Source: Patescibacteria group bacterium
GTDB lineage: Bacteria > Patescibacteria > Dojkabacteria > J137
Length of the DNA: 64,000 bases
Direction of reading: 5' to 3'
Assembly (NCBI GenBank): GCA_963169855.1
Contig: CAUJCN010000002.1
Coordinates: 434,001-498,000, forward strand
The notes under the pieces were generated by a model. The model was not told the origin of the DNA and did not search any database. It worked only from the letters and a program-made list of their open reading frames with translations. The position numbers were made by a program, and so were the translations under genes. The stretch's first letter is position 1. Each line of letters starts with the position of its first letter. Shown here piece after piece: positions 8,207-16,885 of this stretch.

Positions 8207-8239
8207 AAAAAAAGATCCCGCATTTTGTGCGAGATCTTT
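8207..8239 (-). terminator. Intrinsic terminator of greA
   Basis: On the minus strand AAAGATC pairs with GATCTTT and CGCA with TGCG (8211-8239), one mismatch, followed by seven T residues. It starts 19 bases past the greA stop. Confidence 0.85.
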
Positions 8240-8258
8240 AAAGATTCAAGATTATTGA

Positions 8259-8777
8259 TTAAGCTGCTTTTTTAGCAAACTTAACAACTTTGTATTTTAC
8301 AACCTTATCTTGTAGAGAAACGTCTACTACATCTCCAATCATTGAGTTGTAAATAGCTTTTCCGATAGGTGAGTCTACAGAGATCTTTCCTTCAGTTGGG
8401 TTAGCTGCTTTAGATTCTTCTGTTCCAACAAGAACAACGATTCTGTTTTTCTTTGTTTCTACATTCTGAATTTCTACAGGTTCACCGATGTTTACGAAAT
8501 TGTCTGTCTTGTTTCCAGCAACAATCTTTGCAATTGCTAAGATGTCTTCTAGTTCAAGAATTCTATTTTCGTTCATTTCTTTCTTTTCCATTGCTACTGT
8601 ATAAGCATGGTTTTCGCTCAAGTCTCCTAGATCCATCGCAGCTTTGATTTCTTCTGCAATTTCTTTTCTGGTTACATTAATTCTCAGCTCCAATTCTCTT
8701 TTTAGCTCATCGTAAGCATCTTGAGTCATTGTTAAAGCATTAGACTCTGCTACTGTTGTTTTTTTGGTCTTTGCCAT
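8259..8777 (-). CDS. greA: Transcription elongation factor GreA
   Basis: Enters the RNA polymerase secondary channel and stimulates cleavage of backtracked transcripts. The N-terminal coiled coil (about 20-90) carries the acidic tip GDLSENHAY, with the Asp and Glu needed for cleavage. The C-terminal FKBP-like domain shows the SPIGKAIYNSMIGDVV motif. 172 residues includes a basic N-terminal extension of about 14 and the tail FAKKAA. Both ends have terminator-like hairpins; the upstream one lies between a likely promoter and the start codon, so regulation by attenuation is possible. The genes for its target RpoB and RpoC are at 36-43 kb. Confidence 0.95.
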   Translation of the reverse strand: MAKTKKTTVAESNALTMTQDAYDELKRELELRINVTRKEIAEEIKAAMDLGDLSENHAYTVAMEKKEMNENRILELEDILAIAKIVAGNKTDNFVNIGEPVEIQNVETKKNRIVVLVGTEESKAANPTEGKISVDSPIGKAIYNSMIGDVVDVSLQDKVVKYKVVKFAKKAA

Positions 8778-8807
8778 ATGTTAAAAATAAAAGTATTTTT
8801 CTTTATT

Positions 8808-8858
8808 AAAAAAAGATTCTTTAGACGAATCTTTTATTCTTATAGTTGAATTATAGCA
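8808..8858 (-). promoter_or_regulatory. greA promoter followed by a terminator-type leader hairpin
   Basis: On the minus strand an extended -10 TGCTATAAT (8850-8858) is followed, 14 bases on, by AAAAGATTC pairing with GAATCTTTT (8811-8835) and seven T residues (8808-8814). greA starts at 8777. The hairpin may attenuate greA, or it may end the operon that stops at 8889. Confidence 0.6.
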
Positions 8859-8888
8859 GAAAAGTAAAATATTGTATCTTTTCTACGA

Positions 8889-11800
8889 TTAAATAGAGCT
8901 GATTTCTATATTCAGATAATAGTTTTGCTGCCCAGTCAGTCTAAACTCATTTGATGTATTGTCACCAGGAGATATCTTGCTTATCCTGTAAGGAGCTTCA
9001 GCGGCGATTTCTACATCTAATGTCTGCGAAAGTCCTTCTACCCTAGTTATCCCCAGCACATAGTTATATGCTCCATCAGCTGATTGGGTAACAAATGAAT
9101 TCGAATCAATATACGAGAAGCTTAATTCGGTTTCGTTAATTACTCTAAAAACCATACATTTTTCGTCTTCTCTGCTATTTACAATAAATCTTTGTTGATT
9201 AAATCCATTAATGTTTATTGTAGAGTCCATAACTGTTGTAGGGATGCACACCACAATATCCTGAGCAGCTCCTAAAATTGGAAGTTTTATGTTTCCAGAG
9301 AACGAAACTCTTCCGTCTGAAAGGAATCTTACCTGCGTTGCATAGTTAATGATCGAGTACTTGTTTGGGTTAACAATTTTTGAATCAATGAGGGAATATC
9401 CAATTGCAACTTTACTATTTGTATCGTTTTCCAGATCAAGCGACTCAATATAAGAATCTTGAATTGTATCTGTAAAGAATCCAAAGTTCACATCGTCAGT
9501 CTCGATAGCTTTTGCTAGGTTATCAGTTACAAGACTAGCGTATGAGTACGGACTTAAAGACAGGAAATAAAGCACATTTGCAAAAGATTCTGCCATTACC
9601 CTAGCCTTTACTTGAGTTGTTGTATTTTCTGGCTGTGCAGCGTTCAATGATGATAAATAAGACGATGTACCGAATACGCTATTGTTGATAGTAAATGTCA
9701 TGTCTGTATCTTCGAAAAGAGATTCCAGAAAGTTCAAATTAATCTCCAAGTAACCACTTATATCCACATTCAAAGAATCTTTAAGCACTGTTCTTAGGTA
9801 TTCACCAAATTTTTGATCATCTGTAATATTTGCTAGCGAATCTAGTGTCAATTGACCACTTTGAGAATAAGCGAATTCTGTTGTTTGAACTTCCGAGATT
9901 GGAACGTTTCCTAAATTGAATTGTAAGTCTTTTGCTGATTGAACATTTATACTTACAACAGAACCGTTTTCAATTCCAAGGATAGCTAAAACAGGATAAG
10001 TTCCCCCTCGATATTTTGGAATTGTATTATCTTGTAATAAAACGGCATAGTTTCTTCTGCCATCTAATCCTAGAAGTTCTGGAGTAAACGCAGCCAGCTT
10101 AAGTACATCAGAATCCGTAAATTTCTGAACAATTGAATTGTTAAGATTAACTACATCCTGAGCTAAAACTTGAGGCAGTTGAGATATGTTTGTATTGCCA
10201 AGTAACGATATACCCTTTTGGATTTTTTCTAAACCGATTTCCAAGAATGGAGCATTATTAGAAATTTCTAATAAATAGTCGTTGTAATTCAAACCTGCAT
10301 CTAATGTCGAGAGATAGTTCGTTTCTGAAGATCTCAATTGTAGGTTATTTTTGTAGTTAAGTAGATACTGATTTAGTGGCGAATAGAATTTATCTACGCT
10401 AGCAACTCCGTCAAGAACTGCAGAGTAACCTTCCATCAATTTTTTTAGTTCATCTGCTTGAGAACCAACTTGAATTAAGTTTGTAAACCATTGAATTTTG
10501 TTTAGCTGTGAATTAGTCTCCTCTACTGTCGAAGAGAACTTCAACAAATTTTTTAATCCGTATTCAATGTCTGGAGAGTTTAGGTACGCAGCCAGTGATG
10601 CAGCTTCTGATTTAAAGAATAAATAGTTTCTTCCTAAAACTATCAATGGTGAAATTAATGTGAAGTATAGGAATATTCCACCTACAATCAACGCAAGGAT
10701 TAGTGTTCCTTCGATTGGATTTCTATTTTTAAATACATTGAAAGTGTTTCCCAAAGTTCTAAAGAAATTCCAGATTGCTCTAGAGATTTTCTCTTGAGGA
10801 GTATATGCTTTTCGTTTCTTTCTATCCTTTATAGACAAACTTGTAAGTTCAAATTTTTGTTTCTTGAGTTCTTCTTTTCGTTTTCTTTCCTCAATTAGTC
10901 TTGTGATTGGACCAGAGCTGAAGTCTTGCATTTTTGGTTCCTCTTTATTTGCCAAGTCAACAAACGATCTCAATTTCTCTACAAATCCTTTATTCCTATT
11001 GTCATCTTCTGTGTGTTGCTCTAGAACTCCGATTTTTGCGATTGCGATTGATTGTTTAATTGATTTTTCCAAGTCTACTCTAGGCATCCATCCAATCTGA
11101 GTTAGGTTAGGAGCAGGTTTGTAAAGTTTTATAGAAGTCATCGAATCTTTTACTTCGACAAACTGAATTGTTCTTGGAACTGGATCTACTTCTTGAATTT
11201 TGTAAGCAATCGATAAATGAGTTATCGGCTGTTCATAGGAAAGCGAGAACACTTTTCCATTTGTATTCTGAGAAAATTGAGCTTTAATAATTCCGTAAGC
11301 TGCGTCTAGTAAGTGAACTAAATATTCACTTTCAAGTCCATCGTTCTTAAGTTTTAGAACATCACCTTCGCAAGCCTGGATAATTAAATCTGTAAAATCA
11401 GTTCTTTTCGATAAATCTAATCCATCTCCTATAAAGTCTGCGATTCTAATAATTCTTGAATCTAGATTTACTTTTTGGTTGTACTCTATTACTAAACTTT
11501 CTGCATATCGTTGCTGTTCGTAGTTTGTGTAAACTGTGTGCCTAACCTCGTTTAGTGGGTTGAAGTTCAAAGATAAATCGTCGTTTGTTACGTTTCTCTG
11601 ATGTGCTCGAATTGATGTAGTAAGCAAGAATTTAGCTTCAAATTTAGATGCAATATGAAGAGATGCATCGAGGTAATTAGAGAAATTCAGGAAATCCTGT
11701 GAAGAGATTTTTGTAAGTTCTTCTGAATTATCATGTGCGAAGAAGAAGAAATAATCTAATCTTCTTAAATCGTCTTCTAGTCCTGTAATTCCTTGGTAAT

Positions 11801-12002
11801 CTACAAATGAAACCAAAGTTCCTTTCGGGAAGTTCTCAAGTTTATCGATACTATTTTGAGTAAAGTTATCGACAATAATTACATACCCTCCTTGTTCGAT
11901 AAGTGATTCAGCAATTTCTAATCCAAGTCGTGACAAGCCTCCGACAATTACGGATGTTGGATGTTTTACTGTATTTTTAATCTTATACTGCTCCGGAATC
12001 AT
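8889..12002 (-). CDS. NAD-epimerase / DUF4012 membrane fusion protein (1037 aa)
   Basis: Three parts are visible. Residues about 15-325 form an extended short-chain dehydrogenase fold with the nucleotide motif GGLSRLG at 21-27. The usual catalytic Tyr-Lys pair is Y161-EQQ-R165, so the lysine is arginine. After a charged linker there is a membrane helix at about 432-456. The rest is an exported domain with the DUF4012 signature (YAVLLQDNTIPKYRGGTYP), a family common in CPR bacteria and actinobacteria and of unknown function. A second DUF4012 protein lies at 19348. Cofactor binding and a cell-surface glycan role are inference. The start overlaps the upstream PEGA-like gene by 20 bases, implying an operon. 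Confidence 0.82.
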   Translation of the reverse strand: MIPEQYKIKNTVKHPTSVIVGGLSRLGLEIAESLIEQGGYVIIVDNFTQNSIDKLENFPKGTLVSFVDYQGITGLEDDLRRLDYFFFFAHDNSEELTKISSQDFLNFSNYLDASLHIASKFEAKFLLTTSIRAHQRNVTNDDLSLNFNPLNEVRHTVYTNYEQQRYAESLVIEYNQKVNLDSRIIRIADFIGDGLDLSKRTDFTDLIIQACEGDVLKLKNDGLESEYLVHLLDAAYGIIKAQFSQNTNGKVFSLSYEQPITHLSIAYKIQEVDPVPRTIQFVEVKDSMTSIKLYKPAPNLTQIGWMPRVDLEKSIKQSIAIAKIGVLEQHTEDDNRNKGFVEKLRSFVDLANKEEPKMQDFSSGPITRLIEERKRKEELKKQKFELTSLSIKDRKKRKAYTPQEKISRAIWNFFRTLGNTFNVFKNRNPIEGTLILALIVGGIFLYFTLISPLIVLGRNYLFFKSEAASLAAYLNSPDIEYGLKNLLKFSSTVEETNSQLNKIQWFTNLIQVGSQADELKKLMEGYSAVLDGVASVDKFYSPLNQYLLNYKNNLQLRSSETNYLSTLDAGLNYNDYLLEISNNAPFLEIGLEKIQKGISLLGNTNISQLPQVLAQDVVNLNNSIVQKFTDSDVLKLAAFTPELLGLDGRRNYAVLLQDNTIPKYRGGTYPVLAILGIENGSVVSINVQSAKDLQFNLGNVPISEVQTTEFAYSQSGQLTLDSLANITDDQKFGEYLRTVLKDSLNVDISGYLEINLNFLESLFEDTDMTFTINNSVFGTSSYLSSLNAAQPENTTTQVKARVMAESFANVLYFLSLSPYSYASLVTDNLAKAIETDDVNFGFFTDTIQDSYIESLDLENDTNSKVAIGYSLIDSKIVNPNKYSIINYATQVRFLSDGRVSFSGNIKLPILGAAQDIVVCIPTTVMDSTININGFNQQRFIVNSREDEKCMVFRVINETELSFSYIDSNSFVTQSADGAYNYVLGITRVEGLSQTLDVEIAAEAPYRISKISPGDNTSNEFRLTGQQNYYLNIEISSI

Positions 12003-12681
12003 TTGTTGTCAAAACATTTACTGGCTGCTTCATTAAATAAACTTCTACTTCTATATTAAAATCTTTCACTCTACTTCGGTCTTCTTCATCTTCAGGAAGA
12101 AGTTTGAATTCTAGTTCTTCAAACCCTGCTTTTACAATCTTTATGCTTTTTTGCTCTAATGTATCTAATGGTACATCTGTTCCAGCTTTGGAAAGATTTC
12201 TGTAAATCTGGGTTTCAACTTGTAAATTCACATTATCCTCATCAAATTTAAAGTTAATTGTTGGTTGTGAGGTTGAAGATTTTTTTTCAAAGAATATTAC
12301 ATTTCCTTCTGAGTAATCTTCATTTGGTCCTAAATTAAATGATAAAACTGCTGTTGTCCCAACTTCCAAATCAATTACTCTTGAATAATTCCAGTAAGCA
12401 TTCTCAACATCAGAGATTCTTCTTAATTTAATAAGTTTTTCGCCTGGTTCAACATCATCCAGGAATAGAGGACTGTCTTCTGATGCACTTCCTACGACTT
12501 GATTATCCAAGGTTACTTCGATATTTCCTGCAAGTGAATTCACAACAAGTCCTGCAATTTCACCCGGATCTTGAATACCGAACAAAGGTCTAAAATCTAT
12601 ACTCCACTTCGTCCATGGAGACCAAATCGCCAGCAATAGAAGACCAACTATTATTAATAGTATCTTTAAAAAAGATTTCAT
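11983..12681 (-). CDS. Membrane-anchored protein with PEGA-like domain
   Basis: Function unknown. N-terminal hydrophobic anchor at residues 5-20 (LKILLIIVGLLLLAIW), then an exterior. The region VVNSLAGNIEVTLDNQVVG continuing to VEPGEKLIKLRR (about 47-90) resembles a PEGA repeat, a small beta domain found in bacterial surface proteins. The remainder is beta-rich and acidic. The gene's 3' end overlaps the epimerase-DUF4012 gene by 20 bases in another frame, so the two are probably translated together and act in the same envelope process. Confidence 0.65.
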   Translation of the reverse strand: MKSFLKILLIIVGLLLLAIWSPWTKWSIDFRPLFGIQDPGEIAGLVVNSLAGNIEVTLDNQVVGSASEDSPLFLDDVEPGEKLIKLRRISDVENAYWNYSRVIDLEVGTTAVLSFNLGPNEDYSEGNVIFFEKKSSTSQPTINFKFDEDNVNLQVETQIYRNLSKAGTDVPLDTLEQKSIKIVKAGFEELEFKLLPEDEEDRSRVKDFNIEVEVYLMKQPVNVLTTNDSGAV

Positions 12682-12823
12682 TTTTGAGCTATGTTGTACA
12701 ACTTTTATTCATTATAGATTAATCTGGTAAGAATATCTAATGAATCAGCAAAAAAGATTATCTAACGTTATAGTTGCTTACAAGAATTTCTAAACTACTG
12801 AAAGAAGTATTGTGAATTTTATT

Positions 12824-13096
12824 TCACCACTCTAGTAGAAGATTTTTTTCGAATTGAGCTCTAAGTGATTCAATTCCTTCACCAATTGTATAGCTGAAAG
12901 TATCGACCAGTGCGTGTCCTTGAGAGAAAGATTCGATATTAAGCAATACTCTTTCTCCACTTCTTCGAGTTCTATCCAACTTTTGAATTTCATCTTCATA
13001 ACATTGCACAAAAGAGGTGAAATCAAAATTATAATCGCAGATTATTTGAATGTTAATAATCATAATCATTTGAGATTGCTCTGGTAGGTATTCCAT
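12824..13096 (-). CDS. Orphan protein (90 aa) downstream of gatB
   Basis: Not recognised. It begins with ATG 17 bases after the gatB stop on the same strand, consistent with read-through in one transcript. Residues 10-25 are hydrophobic but the rest is charged, so it is probably cytosolic. A competing 64-codon frame (12832-13026) overlaps it; the longer frame is preferred because of its ATG and close spacing to gatB. Confidence 0.45.
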   Translation of the reverse strand: MEYLPEQSQMIMIINIQIICDYNFDFTSFVQCYEDEIQKLDRTRRSGERVLLNIESFSQGHALVDTFSYTIGEGIESLRAQFEKNLLLEW

Positions 13097-13113
13097 ATTA
13101 ATTAGTAATTGGG

Positions 13114-14565
13114 TTACAAAGATAGTTTAGATTTTAATTTTTCTTCAGCCACACTTGGGTTCACTTTTCCTTTACTCAACTTCATTACCTGCCCAACTAA
13201 GAACTTGATTGCATTTGGATTCTTCTTTAAATCTTCTACAATCTTTGGGTTAGCAGCGATTGCTTCATCTACAAATCCATCAACAGCCCCTTCGTCTTGA
13301 ACTTGTAGAAGATCTTTTGAAACTACAATTTCCTCTGCTCTGCCTCCATTTTCGAAGATTTCTTCGATTACTTGTTTAGCAATAGTTCCAGAAATCTTCT
13401 TTTCCTGCATCATACTCACCAAATAGATTAAGTCGTCTGTAGAAAAAGGCATTTCAGAAATAGAGATCTTCTTTTTTTCCAACCAGAAGGAGATATCGCC
13501 CAACAACCATTTAGCATATTCTTTTGTGATTACTTTATCATTTGGTTTGTCACCCTGAGCTTGTCGAAGGGTATCAAACCATCCTCCCCTCTCTGTATCT
13601 TCAACAAGAATATCAGCCTGTTCTCCTTCCAAACCTAGATCCATATATCTTTGCTTTCTTTGGTGTGGCAATTCAGGCATTTCTGATTTTAATCTTGCCA
13701 ATGTTTCATCTGTAATTTGAATTGGTGGAATATCTGGCTCTGGGAAATATCTGTAGTCATCTGCTGATTCTTTCGCTCTCTGGAAAACAGTTTCTCCAGT
13801 CATGTCTTTCAATCCTCTTGTGTGAGGTTTAATTTCTTCACCTTTTGTTAGAAGCTCGATTTGTCTCGCTGTTTCGCTTTGTAGAACTTTTTCTAAAACA
13901 GAAATTGATCCAATATTCTTAACTTCCACTTTGAAATTTGGAAGTTCTCCCATTGGAAGTTCTTCAAGCGAAGTTGAAATATTAAGCTCAAATCTCATTT
14001 GTCCTTTTTGCATTTCTGCGTCAGAAACGTCTAAATATCTAACAATCTGTTTTAATCTTTTCGCGAATAGAATTACTTCTTCCTCATTTTCGAAATCTGG
14101 ATAAGTAACAATTTCTGCCAAAGCTACTCCAGATTTATTGTAATCTAAGTATGTTTCGTCTCCGTTATCTGAATGTGTTGATTTTCCAGTATCTTCTTCT
14201 AAATGCACTCTCTGAATTCTAATTCTTTTGCTATCACCATCTAACTCAATTTCCACGAATCCTTCATATCCAATTGGCTTGTCGTACTGAGAAATCTGAT
14301 ATCCCTTTGGTAAATCTGGATAAAAGTAGTTTTTTCTATCGAATTTTGTACTCTGATTAATACTGCAATTTAAAGCCAGGGCTAGTTTTACAGCTTTTTC
14401 GAAAGCAGCTTTGTTTGGCACAGGAAGTGCTCCTGGTAATCCAAAGCAAACAGGACAAACATTTAAGTTCGGATCTTTTCCAAAATAATCTGTACTGCAT
14501 CTGCAGAACATTTTTGAATTTGTTTTAACCTGAACGTGAATTTCTAAACCAACGTAACTTTTCAT
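13114..14565 (-). CDS. gatB: Aspartyl/glutamyl-tRNA amidotransferase subunit B
   Basis: Kinase and transamidase partner of GatCAB, which converts Glu-tRNA(Gln) and Asp-tRNA(Asn) to the amidated forms. Recognised by GLEIHVQVKTNSKMFC at the start, the zinc-type cysteines CRCS and CPVCFGLPG, RKNYFYPDLPKGYQISQYD, and the C-terminal YqeY-like tail (KFLVGQVMKLSKGK). 483 residues. An in-frame 24-base sequence encoding DTLRQAQGD at about residues 331-339 is a dispersed-repeat insertion in the linker before the helical domain. The gatA and gatC genes are not in the window. The start overlaps the upstream DUF2085 gene by 4 bases (ATGA-type coupling). Confidence 0.95.
   Translation of the reverse strand: MKSYVGLEIHVQVKTNSKMFCRCSTDYFGKDPNLNVCPVCFGLPGALPVPNKAAFEKAVKLALALNCSINQSTKFDRKNYFYPDLPKGYQISQYDKPIGYEGFVEIELDGDSKRIRIQRVHLEEDTGKSTHSDNGDETYLDYNKSGVALAEIVTYPDFENEEEVILFAKRLKQIVRYLDVSDAEMQKGQMRFELNISTSLEELPMGELPNFKVEVKNIGSISVLEKVLQSETARQIELLTKGEEIKPHTRGLKDMTGETVFQRAKESADDYRYFPEPDIPPIQITDETLARLKSEMPELPHQRKQRYMDLGLEGEQADILVEDTERGGWFDTLRQAQGDKPNDKVITKEYAKWLLGDISFWLEKKKISISEMPFSTDDLIYLVSMMQEKKISGTIAKQVIEEIFENGGRAEEIVVSKDLLQVQDEGAVDGFVDEAIAANPKIVEDLKKNPNAIKFLVGQVMKLSKGKVNPSVAEEKLKSKLSL
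13549..13573 (-). repeat. Dispersed repeat inserted in-frame in gatB
   Basis: The plus strand reads ACCCTGAGCTTGTCGAAGGG at 13552-13571. This matches a motif I recall as recurring across many unrelated bacterial genomes. No second copy was noticed in this window. It adds about eight codons without breaking gatB. Confidence 0.6.
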
Positions 14566-15293
14566 TTTCTACCTAAAAAACAATCTAAGTTTACCAAATC
14601 GCCTACGTTTTCTGTAGGACAGATTCCATTTTCACGCCTTGCAAAGAAGTTTCCTCGAGGAGTTTTAACTGCAAAATCTAATGCATCTAATGGCTTATTC
14701 ACCTGACTTGTTACATTCCAAACCTGAACCAATGCAAAATATCCAATGAAAATCGGAGCTGCAACTATAACTAATTTCAAATATCTACTGAAGTTGAATC
14801 TATCAATTTCTATTTTTGCGATTGTCTTAACCTGAATAGCCATCCACCATCCTAACCCAACTCCGAACATAGCTCCGGTAACAAATCTTGTAAAGTTAGA
14901 ACTTACGTAAATTGGATTTCCAACTAAGATTCCATTTGGGTCTAAATTGAAAATTGTGAAGATTGTTTGAAATCCTCCATCCAAAGCCATTGGGATTACA
15001 AAAGGAATAATCCAATACCATTTAATTGATCGCAATAATCCAATTCGTACTAAAATTGCTGTTAATAAAATTCCAAACCAGATTCCTGTATCTCTAGCAC
15101 ACCAAGCGTATTGGAAGTCAAAAACGTTAATTGATCTGCTTGAAAATTGGTGACAAAAGAAACTATACACTAGGTAAATTACCTTTGCTGGAAGAATCCA
15201 TCCAAGCTTAAGAAAAATTGGCGCAAGAATTGGTAGTGAAAAAAAAGTAGTAACAATTCCAAGATAAATGTTGTAAATTCGTTTTCCAGACAT
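14562..15293 (-). CDS. DUF2085 integral membrane protein
   Basis: Family of unknown function. The conserved CHQFSSRS and CARDTGIWFG motifs and a later DGGFQTIF are typical of DUF2085. About five hydrophobic helices are visible (near 10-30, 70-88, 92-110, 135-155, 170-190). The two cysteines and the histidine lie near membrane surfaces, which has led others to suspect metal or redox roles; nothing here proves that. 243 residues. The 3' end overlaps gatB by 4 bases. Confidence 0.8.
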   Translation of the reverse strand: MSGKRIYNIYLGIVTTFFSLPILAPIFLKLGWILPAKVIYLVYSFFCHQFSSRSINVFDFQYAWCARDTGIWFGILLTAILVRIGLLRSIKWYWIIPFVIPMALDGGFQTIFTIFNLDPNGILVGNPIYVSSNFTRFVTGAMFGVGLGWWMAIQVKTIAKIEIDRFNFSRYLKLVIVAAPIFIGYFALVQVWNVTSQVNKPLDALDFAVKTPRGNFFARRENGICPTENVGDLVNLDCFLGRK

Positions 15294-15420
15294 AGTTCGT
15301 TAGTAGTACAAAAAGGATTATACTAGTAATTCGTTGTTCGGAGAAGCTGAGATTACGCTTTCTCGTTTTTTACTTACTTGCACTTGAACTTACACTCGAA
15401 CTTTTTGCTACACTCTTTGA

Positions 15421-15426
15421 TATACT
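15421..15426 (+). promoter_or_regulatory. -10 element of the alkD-like gene (leaderless spacing)
   Basis: TATACT ends 6 bases before the ATG at 15433, so transcription would start at or next to the A of the start codon. Confidence 0.6.
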
Positions 15427-15432
15427 AACAAT

Positions 15433-16140
15433 ATGAAACCAGCCGAAATCGTAAAGCTACTAAAATCCCAGTCATCAGAAGTTAAGAAAAGAACAAATGA
15501 ATGGTTCTTCAAAACTGGCAAAGGTGAGTACGGCGAGGGTGATAAATTCCTCGGACTAACCAACCCTCAAGTTCGTGGGGTTGCGAAACAGATTTGGAAA
15601 GATACTACGATCGATGAGGTTATCGAGCTCCTACATGATGAGCATCACGAAGCAAGACTATTGGCTGTAATTCTTCTGGTTATGAAGTTTGAACATTCAA
15701 AAGATGAAAAAGAAAGAAAAGAAATTTTTGATAAATACTTGAAAAACGCTAAATTCGTAAACAATTGGGACTTAGTAGATTCCTCTGCCTCCCAAATTGT
15801 AGGAGGATATTTATCCGACAAACCTCGTGATATTCTTTATAAACTAGCAAAATCAGAAAATCTTTGGGAAAAAAGAATTTCTATAATTGCGACTTTCTAC
15901 TTTATCCATCAAGGTGAATTTAAAGATACCTTCGCAATTTCTGAATTACTTTTAAATGATAAACACGATTTAATCCATAAAGCTTCTGGCTGGATGATTC
16001 GAGAGGCTGGAAAAAGAATTGGGCTTGATCATGTAAGAGTTTTTTTGAAAAAACACAACAAAGTTATGCCAAGAACTATGTTGCGATATGCTATCGAACA
16101 TATGGAAAAAGAGGAAAGGTTGAGGTGGATGGAGAAATAG
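15433..16140 (+). CDS. AlkD-like DNA alkylation repair protein
   Basis: HEAT-like-repeat DNA glycosylase family that removes alkylated, positively charged bases. Evidence: helical repeats throughout, the N-terminal KFLGLTNPQVRGVAKQIWK, the signature NNWDLVDSSA with the catalytic-type Asp and Trp near residue 112, and a C-terminal RYAIEHME helix. 235 residues is the family length. It has a -10 box 6 bases before the ATG and is probably translated from a leaderless message. It converges with an orphan gene whose stop abuts its own. Confidence 0.88.
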   Translation: MKPAEIVKLLKSQSSEVKKRTNEWFFKTGKGEYGEGDKFLGLTNPQVRGVAKQIWKDTTIDEVIELLHDEHHEARLLAVILLVMKFEHSKDEKERKEIFDKYLKNAKFVNNWDLVDSSASQIVGGYLSDKPRDILYKLAKSENLWEKRISIIATFYFIHQGEFKDTFAISELLLNDKHDLIHKASGWMIREAGKRIGLDHVRVFLKKHNKVMPRTMLRYAIEHMEKEERLRWMEK

Positions 16141-16671
16141 TTATTGCTCTTTTATAACACGATCGTAATCCTCTGGAGGAATCTGGTAAGCCAAATCACT
16201 GTCCAAAAGGTCTTGATCATTTTCGAAATCTTCATCTTCTAGCGTGCCAGCCATAATATGAAGAAGACTTGTAAGCTTTTCTTTAATCAATCTCGAATCT
16301 TCTGGCTGCATTAAGAAAGGGCCCTCCTTATCTAGAGTGTAAGGAAGAACAAGTCTGTAAAGTTCAGTTGAAAGACAGAAAATTTCATACAAAGCTGGAT
16401 TATCTACCAATTCAGATTCTGGGTCAAAAATAGATTCAAAAGAGAAAGAATATCGATCTTCTAGAAAATCAAATAGCACTGGTAGAAAAGGGTGAAAAGT
16501 TCTCTTTTCGCCAGGAACATCTAACAATTGTTTAACCATTTTATGACGCCTTCTGTGTCTAAAAAGGTTTCTTTTCTTTGTCGTCCAGTGTTCTAAAACT
16601 GCCTCAATCCACTCAAGAATAGGTTCCTTACTCATCTCAACATCAATTTTCCAATCCTCACTTATTTCCAT
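16141..16671 (-). CDS. Orphan protein (176 aa)
   Basis: Not recognised. Mostly helical, with a basic patch RNLFRHRRRHKMVKQL (about 34-50) followed by acidic segments, especially the last 40 residues (EDEDFENDQDLLDSD). No membrane helix or signal peptide. The basic patch could bind nucleic acid or membrane lipids, but that is only a charge-based guess. Adjacent to and convergent with the alkD-like gene. Confidence 0.6.
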   Translation of the reverse strand: MEISEDWKIDVEMSKEPILEWIEAVLEHWTTKKRNLFRHRRRHKMVKQLLDVPGEKRTFHPFLPVLFDFLEDRYSFSFESIFDPESELVDNPALYEIFCLSTELYRLVLPYTLDKEGPFLMQPEDSRLIKEKLTSLLHIMAGTLEDEDFENDQDLLDSDLAYQIPPEDYDRVIKEQ

Positions 16672-16762
16672 TTAAATTATGTAAGCAGAGAGATTTATAG
16701 CACTTTCAAGCGATTTTGGAAAGGAAACGTTTACAGGCTTACAAAATGGGACTTTTTTATGA

Positions 16763-16768
16763 TAAAAT
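16763..16768 (+). promoter_or_regulatory. -10 element of the trpS leader transcript
   Basis: TAAAAT ends 6 bases before the ATG of the candidate leader peptide at 16775, the spacing seen at several other starts in the window. A weak -35 (TTACAA, 16739-16744) is 18 bases upstream. Confidence 0.5.
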
Positions 16769-16774
16769 TAGTGT

Positions 16775-16822
16775 ATGAATAATACAATTGTTCAAAATAG
16801 AGCTTCTCTAACTTGGTGCTAA
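16775..16822 (+). CDS. Candidate Trp leader peptide upstream of trpS
   Basis: A 15-codon ORF encodes MNNTIVQNRASLTWC and stops with TAA, 63 bases before trpS. The only Trp codon (16814-16816) is next to last and lies inside the 5' arm of a hairpin (TGGTG 16814-16818 with CACCA 16825-16829). Its ATG is at the exact leaderless distance from a -10 box. This is the layout of a ribosome-stalling leader that senses charged tRNA(Trp), and trpS makes that charged tRNA. A single Trp codon and shortness mean chance is not excluded. Confidence 0.5.
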   Translation: MNNTIVQNRASLTWC

Positions 16823-16878
16823 GCCACCACAAACTTTACGCGTAAAACCTAACTATTACCTTGTAATAACTGATATTA
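16814..16878 (+). promoter_or_regulatory. Possible trpS attenuator: alternative hairpins
   Basis: Hairpin 1 is TGGTG/CACCA (16814-16829). A 12-base palindrome TTTACGCGTAAA lies at 16835-16846. Hairpin 2 is TATTAC/GTAATA (16854-16868). Hairpin 3 is TAATA/TATTA (16864-16878). Hairpins 2 and 3 share bases 16864-16868 and cannot form together. Hairpin 3 ends 7 bases before the trpS ATG, so the choice could control translation. Confidence 0.4.
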
Positions 16879-16885
16879 TTATTTT

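Noticed and set aside
12832..13026. Alternative 64-codon frame downstream of gatB
   Set aside because: Overlaps the 90-codon frame that begins with ATG closer to gatB; only one can be real and the longer one is preferred.
16672..16885. T-box riboswitch before trpS
   Set aside because: No AGGGTGGNACCGCG-type T-box sequence and too short a leader; the Trp-codon ORF fits better.
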